Of a stretch of DNA of 6,738 nucleotides, positions 1 through 5,693 are shown piece by piece. The DNA is from Christensenella sp. UBA7597. Its GTDB lineage: Bacteria; Bacillota; Clostridia; Christensenellales; Borkfalkiaceae. The position numbers and the translations under genes were made by a program. The notes beneath the pieces were generated by a model. The model did no database searches. It was not told the DNA's origin and saw only the letters and a program-made list of their open reading frames with translations. The stretch spans positions 1 through 6,738 of the forward strand of contig DLQW01000010.1 in the NCBI GenBank assembly GCA_002474405.1, in the 5' to 3' direction. Numbering within the stretch: the stretch's first letter is position 1; each line of letters begins with the position of its first letter.

Positions 1-1485
1 CACTTCGTTCACGATACGGGTGGAAATCTTTTCCAGCACGTCGTAAGGGATGCGCGCCCAGTCCGCCGTCATCGCGTCCACGCTGGTAATCGCGCGCACG
101 GCAATCACGTTTTCGTACGTGCGGAAATCCCCCATCACGCCCACCGTAGGCGAATTCGTAACCACGGTGAAATATTGCCAGATCTGTTCGTCCAGCCCCG
201 CCTTCGCAATCTCGTCGCGCAGAATATAATCGGAATCGCGCAGCGTTTCCAGTTTCTCTTCCGTAACCTCGCCCATAATGCGAATCGCAAGTCCCGGACC
301 GGGGAACGGCTGACGCATCACGATTTTACGCGGCAGTCCCAGCTCCAGTCCCACGCGGCGCACTTCGTCCTTGAACAAATCGCGCAGCGGTTCGATAATC
401 TCTTTGAAGTCCACCACCGAAGGCAGCCCGCCCACGTTGTGATGGCTCTTGATTACGGCGGATTTTCCCTTGCCGCTTTCGATTACGTCCGGATAAATCG
501 TTCCCTGCACCAGAAAATCCACGGCGCCGATCTGCTTAGAAATCTTTTCAAACGTGCGGATGAATTCCTCGCCGATGATTTTACGCTTTCTTTCGGGGTC
601 AGAAACGCCTTTCAATTTAGATAAAAACTGCTCCGCCGCGTCCGCCTTAATCAGGTTCATGCCCAGCTTGTCTTTGAAAACGCTCATCACCTCGTCGGCT
701 TCGTATTTGCGCAGCAGACCGTGATCCACAAACACGCAGGTAAGGTTATCGCCCGCCGCGCGGTGAATCAGGGTAGCCGCCACGGCGGAATCCACGCCGC
801 CGCTCATCGCGCACAGCACTTTTTTATTGCCGATTTTTTTCTTTAACGCCGCCACCTGTTCTTCCACGAAGCCGCTCATCGTCCAGTCGCCCTTGGCTTT
901 GCACACTTCGTATAAGAAATTTTTCAGAATATTTTCGCCGTATTCGGTATGCACCACTTCGGGGTGGAACTGCACGCCGTAAATTTTTCTTTTCTCGCTT
1001 CCGAACGCCGCCACGGGGCAGGTTCCCGCCGCCGTGTCCGCAAGGCAATCAAACCCTTCGGGCGCCTTCGAAACGTAATCCGTGTGGCTCATCCAGCTCA
1101 CCGTCGTCTTTGGCACGCCCTTGAAAAGCAGGTTCTCTTTCAGCACGCGGATTTCTCTCTTGCCGTACTCGCTGGTTTCCGCATGCGTAACCGTCCCGCC
1201 GAGCGTATACGCAATCAGCTGGCACCCGTAGCAAATGCCGAGGACGGGAATCCCCAGCTTGAAAATTTCCGGGTCCACGTGCGGCGAAGTCTCTTCGTAC
1301 ACGCTGTTGGGTCCGCCCGTAAAAATAATGCCGATGGGGTTGTACTCTTTAATCTCCTCCATCGTCATATCGCAATTTTTCAAATCGCAATACACGTTCA
1401 GATCCCGCACGCGGCGCGCAATCAACTGGTTATACTGTCCGCCGAAATCGAGGACGAGCACCTTCTCTCTTTCTTTCATATCCAT
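1..1485 (-). CDS. guaA: GMP synthase (glutamine-hydrolysing), 3' end cut by window edge
   Basis: Converts XMP to GMP with glutamine and ATP, the last step of de novo guanine nucleotide synthesis in the cytoplasm. The frame is open for 495 codons and runs off the left edge. The N-terminal class I glutamine amidotransferase domain shows [16 protein letters not shown] near residue 12, the nucleophile Cys85 in GICYGCQ, and His174/Glu176 in VQFHPEV. The ATP-pyrophosphatase domain starts near residue 200, with the P-loop SGGVDS at 228-233. The C-terminal dimerisation part contains [12 protein letters not shown] and ends in view at RIVNEV. Full-length family members end about 21 residues later, so only the tail is missing. 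The ATG at 1485 is preferred over the in-frame ATG at 1479 because GGAAGG lies 7 nt upstream of it. It sits 46 nt downstream of a same-strand gene with no terminator between, so the two probably share a transcript. I saw no purine riboswitch. Confidence 0.97.
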   Translation of the reverse strand, partial: MDMKEREKVLVLDFGGQYNQLIARRVRDLNVYCDLKNCDMTMEEIKEYNPIGIIFTGGPNSVYEETSPHVDPEIFKLGIPVLGICYGCQLIAYTLGGTVTHAETSEYGKREIRVLKENLLFKGVPKTTVSWMSHTDYVSKAPEGFDCLADTAAGTCPVAAFGSEKRKIYGVQFHPEVVHTEYGENILKNFLYEVCKAKGDWTMSGFVEEQVAALKKKIGNKKVLCAMSGGVDSAVAATLIHRAAGDNLTCVFVDHGLLRKYEADEVMSVFKDKLGMNLIKADAAEQFLSKLKGVSDPERKRKIIGEEFIRTFEKISKQIGAVDFLVQGTIYPDVIESGKGKSAVIKSHHNVGGLPSVVDFKEIIEPLRDLFKDEVRRVGLELGLPRKIVMRQPFPGPGLAIRIMGEVTEEKLETLRDSDYILRDEIAKAGLDEQIWQYFTVVTNSPTVGVMGDFRTYENVIAVRAITSVDAMTADWARIPYDVLEKISTRIVNEV

Positions 1486-1492
1486 TCGCTTA

Positions 1493-1498
1493 CCTTCC
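1493..1498 (-). promoter_or_regulatory. Ribosome binding site of guaA
   Basis: GGAAGG on the minus strand, 7 nt before the ATG at 1485. It would be 13 nt from the alternative ATG at 1479, so it decides the start. Confidence 0.7.
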
Positions 1499-1531
1499 GT
1501 AAAAAATGCCGTCTTTGTCCGGGCTCCGGTT

Positions 1532-2134
1532 TCAACCTTCCGCCGCGGCAAGATTTTTAATGTTGCTTAAATACGTCCTGTCCGTTTCCGAAAGCTTCGT
1601 TTCGTCAATCGCGGACAATTTTTCTTTCGCCTTTTCCGCCACGCCCGTTTCGCCGTCTTTCAGCGCGTACAGATACACCGCCGCAAGCGAATTGTTGGGC
1701 GGAAATTCCCCGTTCAGCGATTCCGCGGCAATCTCCACCGCCTCTTCCCCTTTGCCCAGCCGGTATTTCGCAAGGCACAGCGTAGAATAGGCATACTGCC
1801 TGTACGTGCCGAACCCTTCGCCGGAAATGCCGCCGTTCAGGCAGAATTCTTTGAAATCTTTGCAATCTACCAGCGCCGCGGCGTATTTTTCCGTCTCTTC
1901 GTCCATGCCCTCCGAAACGGCGATTTCCATGGCGAACGCCGCATAATACGATTCGCCGAACCGTTCGTAAGATTTTTCCGCGTAGCGCATCGCCGTCCTG
2001 TCCCAGCCGACGTTATAAGAAAGCTCCATCACCGTAGGCGGAAAAAAACACACGCACGCAAACACCGCCGCGCAGCACAACAGCAGCGTGGCAACCAGCG
2101 TCGCAAGTATCGATTTCCAGATGATTTTGTTCAC
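1532..2134 (-). CDS. Hypothetical membrane-anchored helical (TPR-like) protein
   Basis: A 200-residue protein that I do not recognise. From the GTG start at 2134 it has a short N-terminal segment, then one hydrophobic helix at about residues 5-30, rich in Leu, Ala and Cys. The rest is soluble and mostly helical, with Ala/Tyr/Glu-rich amphipathic stretches such as [37 protein letters not shown] and [11 protein letters not shown], which resemble tetratricopeptide helix pairs. The likely topology is a single-pass anchor with the C-terminal domain outside. The GTG at 2134 is preferred over the TTG codons at 2140 and 2155 because AGAGG lies 8 nt upstream of it. A promoter lies about 35 nt upstream and guaA follows 46 nt downstream, so it appears to be the first gene of a two-gene operon. 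A role in protein-protein contacts is only inferred from the helical repeat character. Confidence 0.8.
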   Translation of the reverse strand: MNKIIWKSILATLVATLLLCCAAVFACVCFFPPTVMELSYNVGWDRTAMRYAEKSYERFGESYYAAFAMEIAVSEGMDEETEKYAAALVDCKDFKEFCLNGGISGEGFGTYRQYAYSTLCLAKYRLGKGEEAVEIAAESLNGEFPPNNSLAAVYLYALKDGETGVAEKAKEKLSAIDETKLSETDRTYLSNIKNLAAAEG

Positions 2135-2142
2135 TTCCAAAG

Positions 2143-2147
2143 CCTCT
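2143..2147 (-). promoter_or_regulatory. Ribosome binding site supporting the GTG start at 2134
   Basis: AGAGG on the minus strand, with an 8-nt gap to the GTG at 2134. The farther-upstream TTG at 2155 lies upstream of this site and would have no ribosome binding site of its own. Confidence 0.55.
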
Positions 2148-2175
2148 TTCCGCAAAAAATCCGCGTTCTTTTTTC

Positions 2176-2204
2176 ATTGTATCACTTTTTCGCGGAAAAA
2201 TCAA
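2176..2204 (-). promoter_or_regulatory. Sigma-A promoter for the hypothetical gene and guaA
   Basis: On the minus strand a -35 box TTGATT (2204-2199) and a -10 box TACAAT (2181-2176) are separated by exactly 17 nt. Transcription would start near 2169, giving a leader of about 35 nt before the GTG at 2134. No other good promoter is visible before guaA, which supports co-transcription. Confidence 0.75.
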
Positions 2205-2314
2205 CCGTATTGAGGAAAGATTTTTTAACTTTTGCGCGTTCTTTTTTATCTTTTCCGCCTTTTCTTTCCCACGCGGCATATCGCGCCCCGCTCCGTTCAT
2301 ATCTTATTATTGCC
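2205..2314. other. AT-rich divergent intergenic region
   Basis: This stretch separates the minus-strand promoter from the plus-strand lipoprotein gene. It has pyrimidine-rich runs on the plus strand and a TATTAT element at 2305-2310. No convincing -35/-10 pair for the lipoprotein gene, no ribosome binding site and no RNA gene were found in it. Confidence 0.5.
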
Positions 2315-3025
2315 ATGAGAAAATTTTTCCGATTGAAATCGCTGCTCGGCACGCTTCTTTTATCCGCCGCGCTTTTTCTGCCGGCGGGCGGCTGCGCGAA
2401 AAAAAGCCCCGACCTGTATTCTTACGTTTCCGAACTGCGCGACAATATCCTGACGGCGGAACTTGCGGACGGCGAAGAAAAAGCCTCGCTCGCCGTTCAT
2501 ACCTGCCTCCGCGAACAACCGTACCTCGACGACGGCGCGGCGGGCACGACGGAACGCCTGACTTCGTTTTATTTTTCCGTCAGAGACGGCTCCGGAACGT
2601 ATATCGTCTCCTTTCCGGAACAAGCCGGTTCCCCGCGGGAAAGCGGCGGAGAAATGTCGTACGACGATACGAAGCGGCAGTATTACTACACCTGTTCGCT
2701 TGATTTATCCAAGGCGGAAACGCTGCCCGTAACGGTAAAAAACGCAAAGACGGGCAAGGAATACCCCTTCGAAGCGAAGAGCGTGAAAACCTCCGACACC
2801 CTCTCCCCGCGCGCGATTCTCTCCTCGTTCGAAACAGCGGAAAGCGAAACGCTCGCGCCGCTGAAAACGGGCGGCGACTTCGCGGGGGAAATCCGCGTCC
2901 GCCTCATCGAATCGGACGGAAAAACCTATTATTTCCTCGGCGTGATTTCCGCGGATAAAACCTCCGTTTCGTATCTTTTAGACGGCGAAACGGCAAAAAT
3001 TTTAGCGAAACGTCAAAGCAAATAA
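2315..3025 (+). CDS. Putative lipoprotein of unknown function
   Basis: A 236-residue protein that I cannot assign to a named family. The N-terminus is a typical lipoprotein signal: positively charged MRKFFRLK, a hydrophobic core at about residues 9-22, then PAGGC with Cys27 as the probable lipidated residue. The -3 position of the lipobox is Ala rather than Leu, which is tolerated. The mature part is polar and rich in Thr, Ser, Glu and Tyr, with alternating patterns suggesting beta strands (for example TSFYFSVRDGSGTYIVSF and KTYYFLGVISADKTSVSYLL), so a secreted beta-rich domain at the outer face of the membrane is likely. The ATG at 2315 is chosen because it begins the signal peptide; in-frame sequence upstream (to a TTG at 2177) would bury the signal. 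No ribosome binding site precedes this ATG, which is unusual next to its neighbours. It is divergent from the guaA operon and stands alone. Confidence 0.8.
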   Translation: MRKFFRLKSLLGTLLLSAALFLPAGGCAKKSPDLYSYVSELRDNILTAELADGEEKASLAVHTCLREQPYLDDGAAGTTERLTSFYFSVRDGSGTYIVSFPEQAGSPRESGGEMSYDDTKRQYYYTCSLDLSKAETLPVTVKNAKTGKEYPFEAKSVKTSDTLSPRAILSSFETAESETLAPLKTGGDFAGEIRVRLIESDGKTYYFLGVISADKTSVSYLLDGETAKILAKRQSK

Positions 3026-3044
3026 CTTCGTGTATCGCTTTTTT
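3004..3044 (+). terminator. Possible terminator overlapping the lipoprotein stop codon
   Basis: AGCGA (3004-3008) can pair with TCGCT (3035-3039), and three more pairs form inside after an A-A mismatch. Six T's follow at 3039-3044. The stem is weak and the loop large. A second weak hairpin, ATCGAA/TTCGAT (3052-3057 with 3065-3070), follows with only three T's after it. One of these probably ends the lipoprotein transcript. Confidence 0.35.
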
Positions 3045-3097
3045 CGTTTGCATCGAACAAAATTTTCGATTTTGCCACGGCGGGCGTATAAATCCGC

Positions 3098-3126
3098 TTG
3101 ACATTGCGTAAAAAAAGCCGTATAAT
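3098..3126 (+). promoter_or_regulatory. Near-consensus sigma-A promoter of the MATE gene
   Basis: A perfect -35 TTGACA (3098-3103) and a perfect -10 TATAAT (3121-3126) with a 17-nt spacer. The start point should be near 3132-3133, leaving a leader of about 160 nt before the ATG at 3291. Such a strong promoter suggests that control acts after or at initiation through the downstream elements. Confidence 0.9.
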
Positions 3127-3130
3127 AATT

Positions 3131-3143
3131 TCATAATTTATGA
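3131..3143. promoter_or_regulatory. Perfect 13-nt palindrome at the transcription start (possible operator)
   Basis: TCATAA-T-TTATGA is a perfect inverted repeat centred on 3137, directly over the predicted start site of the MATE promoter. This is where a dimeric repressor (MarR, TetR or similar) could block initiation. It is short and AT-rich, so chance occurrence cannot be excluded, and no regulator gene is in view. Confidence 0.4.
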
Positions 3144-3150
3144 TAAAAAG

Positions 3151-3210
3151 CGGGAAAAGTCGTTTTTCGGGCACCTTGCAAGAGGCGCCGCGACTATTTT
3201 CGTTTTTTTT
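3151..3210 (+). terminator. Long imperfect hairpin plus T8 in the MATE leader (candidate attenuator)
   Basis: The arm 3151-3162 pairs with 3191-3202 through AGTCG/CGACT, AAA/TTT and G/C pairs, with a bulged A at 3196 and a bulged G at 3152. Inside, CGG/CCG and CC/GG pairs (3168-3175 with 3184-3190) close an 8-nt loop; five unpaired T's sit between the two helices. Eight T's follow at once (3203-3210). It begins about 18 nt after the predicted start site and lies about 80 nt before the ATG, so it could stop transcription before the gene. Confidence 0.5.
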
Positions 3211-3290
3211 CGTTTAAAGGGAAGAACGCGTTCGCGCGCGCCGCGCAGAATACTATACGGGCGGCATACGGCAAACGACGGGGAACGGCT
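3211..3290 (+). other. GC-rich second half of the MATE leader
   Basis: Contains the palindrome GAACGCGTTC (3224-3233) followed by an alternating CG run to about 3246, which could fold into a hairpin but has no partner that I can identify. GGGGA at 3280-3284 lies 6 nt before the ATG at 3291 and is the probable ribosome binding site. No small coding region is evident. Confidence 0.4.
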
Positions 3291-4676
3291 ATGAGTAACG
3301 AAAAAGATCTTACGCACGGAAATTTATGGAAGCAGATTATGCTGTTTTCGCTGCCGCTCATGTTATCCAACGTCCTGCAGGTGCTTTTCAACCTGTCGGA
3401 CATTTTCGTCGTGTCCAATTTCGGCGGCGATAACTCTCTCGGCTCGGTCGGCTCCACGTCCACGCTCGTCGTGTTGTTCACGGGGTTTTTAATCGGCATG
3501 GGCAGCGGCGTAAACGCGCTCACCGCGCATTTCATCGGCTCGAAAAGCGATAAAGACCTGCGCGAAACCATTCACACTTCCGCCATCGTCTGCCTGATTA
3601 CGGGCGCCGTGTTATGCGTGATTTTATTTTGCTCCGCCAATCTTCTGCTGCGGCTGGTAGATACAAAGCCGGTGTTTATCGGCGGCGCCACGCAGTACCT
3701 TAAAATTTACGCGTTCGGCATGCCCGCGCTTGCCCTTTACAACTTCGGCAACGGCGTTTTAAGCGCGGCGGGCGATACCAAACGCCCCCTGATTTACCTT
3801 GCCGTCGCGGGCGTCATCAACATTCTTTTAAACCTGTTTTTCGTCATCGTCTGCAAGCTGGACGTCGCGGGCGTCGCCATCGCCAGCATCTCTTCGCAGT
3901 ACATTTCCGCCATCCTTATTTTTATTTCTCTTCTAAGAAACAAAGGCGGCGCTTCCGTACGCTGGAAGTATCTGAAAATCACGTCCGAAAAAGCGAAAAA
4001 AATTCTCGGACTCGGCTTACCCGCAGGTTTCCAGAATTCTATCTTCTCCATCGCGAATCTGTTTATCCAGAAAGCGGTGAACTACTTCGACGAAACGTTT
4101 TTCAACGGCAACACCGCCGCCGCGAACGCCGACGCGCTCATCTACGATCTTCTCGCCGCCTACTACACGGCTTGCTCCTCGTTCATGGGGCAGAACTTCG
4201 GCGCCGGCAAAAAGGACAGAATGCGCGCCAGCTACCGCATCTCGCTGATTTATTCGTTCGGCACGGGGCTCATCGCAGGCGGCTTGCTTCTCACGTTCGG
4301 CAGACAATTTTTAAGCATTTTCACGAAAAATCCCGCCGAAATCGAAGACGGCATGCAACGGCTCGTCGTCATGGGCGCTTCCTACGCCGTTTCGTCGTTT
4401 ATGGACTGCACCATCGCCGCCTCCCGCGGGCTGGGCAAAAGTTTCGTGCCCACAGTCATCGTGATTTCCGGTTCATGCGTGTTCCGCGTGGCGTGGATTT
4501 ACACGGTATTCGAACATTTTCACACCGTCGCCTCGCTGTATCTTCTGTACCCCTGCTCGTGGATTTTAACGGCAATCGCGGAAATCATCTATTATATCAT
4601 CACATACAAAAAGATTTCGAAACGCCTCGGCGAAGAACCGCGGGAAGAACAACCCGAAATCGGGGAAAGCGTGTAA
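3291..4676 (+). CDS. MATE-family multidrug/toxin efflux transporter
   Basis: A 461-residue integral membrane protein of the multidrug and toxic compound extrusion family, which exports cationic drugs or metabolites in exchange for Na+ or H+. Length and layout fit the usual 12 transmembrane helices in two six-helix halves. The first half shows LFNLSDIFVVSNFGG near residue 32, GFLIGMGSGVNALTAHFIGSK near 65-85, and the family loop motif AGDTKRP at 160-166. The second half repeats the theme with FMGQNFGAGKKDRMR near 298-312 and ASRGLGKSFVP near 380. The C-terminal tail is short and acidic. GGGGA 6 nt upstream supports the ATG at 3291. It has its own strong promoter and a structured leader, and pnuC follows about 215 nt later under a separate promoter. 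The substrate cannot be read from the sequence; alternatives within the wider flippase superfamily are less likely given the motifs. Confidence 0.93.
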   Translation: MSNEKDLTHGNLWKQIMLFSLPLMLSNVLQVLFNLSDIFVVSNFGGDNSLGSVGSTSTLVVLFTGFLIGMGSGVNALTAHFIGSKSDKDLRETIHTSAIVCLITGAVLCVILFCSANLLLRLVDTKPVFIGGATQYLKIYAFGMPALALYNFGNGVLSAAGDTKRPLIYLAVAGVINILLNLFFVIVCKLDVAGVAIASISSQYISAILIFISLLRNKGGASVRWKYLKITSEKAKKILGLGLPAGFQNSIFSIANLFIQKAVNYFDETFFNGNTAAANADALIYDLLAAYYTACSSFMGQNFGAGKKDRMRASYRISLIYSFGTGLIAGGLLLTFGRQFLSIFTKNPAEIEDGMQRLVVMGASYAVSSFMDCTIAASRGLGKSFVPTVIVISGSCVFRVAWIYTVFEHFHTVASLYLLYPCSWILTAIAEIIYYIITYKKISKRLGEEPREEQPEIGESV

Positions 4677-4747
4677 TCATACCTTTTTTCCCGCACATAC
4701 CGCAGATATAAAAACGCCGCAACCGTCCGGAAGCGTGCGTAAAACGC

Positions 4748-4776
4748 TTGACTTCGCGGCGCACATATGTTATAAT
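4748..4776 (+). promoter_or_regulatory. Near-consensus sigma-A promoter of the pnuC-type gene
   Basis: A -35 box TTGACT (4748-4753) and a perfect -10 TATAAT (4771-4776) are 17 nt apart. The start point should be near 4783. An inverted repeat AAGCGT/ACGCTT (4731-4736 and 4744-4749, 7-nt spacer) abuts and overlaps the -35 box and could be a protein-binding site. No clear terminator separates this promoter from the MATE gene, so some read-through is possible. Confidence 0.88.
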
Positions 4777-4782
4777 ACGCAC

Positions 4783-4880
4783 AACAATTCAATGATAACT
4801 CTGCCACCGGGCAGGAATGGAAAAGCATTCATTACTTATCGTTAGGTCTTTGAAGATAAGTACATGGGTGCTTATTTTTT
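4783..4880 (+). ncRNA. Structured leader RNA of pnuC: candidate riboswitch/attenuator of unrecognised class
   Basis: Three hairpins follow one another after the predicted start site. P1 is CTGCC/GGCAG (4801-4805 with 4810-4814, loop ACCG). P2 is GAATG/CATTC (4815-4819 with 4826-4830, loop GAAAAG) and abuts P1 with no spacer. P3 is TACTTATC/GATAAGTA (4833-4840 with 4855-4862, 14-nt loop). The 3' arm of P3 is also the 5' arm of the terminator at 4852-4880, so P3 and the terminator exclude each other. Loop-to-loop contacts are possible: AAAG of the P2 loop with CTTT of the P3 loop, and ACC of the P1 loop with GGT of the P3 loop. I compared it from memory with NAD+-II, TPP, preQ1, FMN, purine, THF, cobalamin and guanidine classes and saw none of their conserved cores. 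Confidence 0.55.
4852..4880 (+). terminator. Conditional intrinsic terminator just before pnuC
   Basis: Positions 4853-4863 pair with 4868-4878 over 11 bp, including two G-T wobbles, around the tetraloop ATGG; G4852 can add a further wobble to T4879. A run of six T's (4875-4880) ends the element and lies directly against the ribosome binding site GGAGG (4882-4886). The stem is AU-rich and moderate in strength, and its 5' arm can instead pair with 4833-4840, as expected for a switchable terminator. Confidence 0.6.
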
Positions 4881-4891
4881 CGGAGGTTTAT

Positions 4892-5590
4892 ATGAAGTCG
4901 CTTAAATCAATCGTAAAATATTTCTCCGTCGGAGAAATCGTCCTGTGGATTTGTTCCGTACTGTTAATCGCCGTATCGTTCTGCATATTCGACAGGGAAA
5001 ATTATCTCACCCTCGCCGCCTCTCTTATCGGCGTAACTTCTTTGCTGTTCAACGCCAAAGGCAACCCCGCGGGGCAGGTGCTCACCATCGTTTTCAGTAT
5101 GATTTACGGGTATATCTCGTTTGTTTGCAGGTACTACGGCGAAATGCTCACCTACCTTTGCATGACGATGCCCATGGCAATCGTCGCCCTGATCAGCTGG
5201 CTGAAAAACCCTTATAACGGAAATAAATCGGAAGTAAAAGTCAACCGCCTGAAAAAAGGCGAACCCGCCGTCATGCTGCTTGTAACGGCGGCGGTAACGC
5301 TGATTTTTTATTTTATTTTAAAAGCGTTCGGCACAAAAAACATCCTTCCAAGCACCATATCGGTAACAACAAGTTTTCTCGCCGTGTATTTAACTTTCCG
5401 GAGAAGCCCTTTTTACGCCGTCGGCTATGCGGCAAACGACGTTGTTCTGATTATTCTCTGGAGCCTTGCCATGGCGGAAAACGCCTCTTATATTTCGGTG
5501 GTCGTGTGCTTCGTCGCTTTTCTCGCCAACGACGTTTACGGTTTTATCAACTGGCAGAAAATGGCGAAAAGACAATCGGAAAACGCCTGA
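4892..5590 (+). CDS. pnuC: PnuC-family vitamin/nucleoside transporter (probably nicotinamide riboside or related)
   Basis: A 232-residue inner-membrane protein of the PnuC family, facilitators that bring in vitamin-like substrates (nicotinamide riboside in classical members; thiamin, riboflavin or deoxynucleosides in relatives) that are then trapped by phosphorylation. About seven or eight hydrophobic segments are visible. Family hallmarks are LLFNAKGNPAGQ at about 52-62, the conserved YYGEM at 81-85 after a membrane segment, SWLKNP at 102-107, and the C-terminal NDVYGFINW at 213-221. The ATG at 4892 is supported by GGAGG 5 nt upstream. An in-frame ATG at 4817 would add 25 residues, but it lies inside leader hairpin P2 and has no spaced ribosome binding site. 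The gene has its own promoter and a terminator-bearing leader. No kinase or NAD-salvage gene is adjacent, so the substrate is not fixed by context. Confidence 0.88.
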   Translation: MKSLKSIVKYFSVGEIVLWICSVLLIAVSFCIFDRENYLTLAASLIGVTSLLFNAKGNPAGQVLTIVFSMIYGYISFVCRYYGEMLTYLCMTMPMAIVALISWLKNPYNGNKSEVKVNRLKKGEPAVMLLVTAAVTLIFYFILKAFGTKNILPSTISVTTSFLAVYLTFRRSPFYAVGYAANDVVLIILWSLAMAENASYISVVVCFVAFLANDVYGFINWQKMAKRQSENA

Positions 5591-5625
5591 ACTCCCTTTC
5601 CGTATTTTTCACGTTTTACGATACG

Positions 5626-5660
5626 AAAAATCCCGACGGTATTTTCGTCGGGATTTTTTT
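5626..5660. terminator. Bidirectional Rho-independent terminator
   Basis: A perfect 13-bp stem (5626-5638 with 5646-5658) closes a 7-nt loop. The outer part is A5/T5 and the core TCCCGACG/CGTCGGGA; the plus strand continues to seven T's (5654-5660) and the minus strand reads five T's from the left arm. It lies between the convergent pnuC and hydrolase genes and can end both transcripts. Confidence 0.92.
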
Positions 5661-5693
5661 CGGTGAAATCAACGATTTTCCGCGCGCCTTGTT

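Noticed and set aside
175..1570. Several long plus-strand open frames opposite guaA
   Set aside because: They are antisense shadows of guaA: the minus-strand frame carries all GuaA motifs, and the plus-strand peptides are Arg/His-rich with no recognisable domain.
2135..2155. TTG start at 2155 for the hypothetical minus-strand gene
   Set aside because: No ribosome binding site precedes it, whereas the GTG at 2134 has AGAGG at 8 nt and the membrane segment follows directly.
2177..2314. N-terminal extension of the lipoprotein to a TTG at 2177
   Set aside because: It would place 46 residues before a clear signal peptide and overlap the minus-strand promoter.
3224..3246. Palindrome GAACGCGTTC and the following CG run as an operator or RNA element
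   Set aside because: It can be explained by locally CG-rich composition, and no partner or repeat copy was seen elsewhere in the window.
4650..4690. Terminator after the MATE gene
   Set aside because: GGGGAAA near the stop can pair with TTTTCCC at about 4686-4692, but no T-tract follows the stem, so it does not look like an intrinsic terminator.
4783..4880. Assignment of the pnuC leader to the NAD+-II (pnuC motif) riboswitch
   Set aside because: The conserved core of that class, as I remember it, is not present in the loops or junctions here. A covariance-model search would settle it.
4817..4891. In-frame ATG at 4817 extending the PnuC protein by 25 residues
   Set aside because: It lies within hairpin P2, its nearest AGGA directly abuts the codon with no spacing, and the extension would span the terminator. 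The ATG at 4892 has GGAGG at 5 nt and begins the usual PnuC N-terminus.
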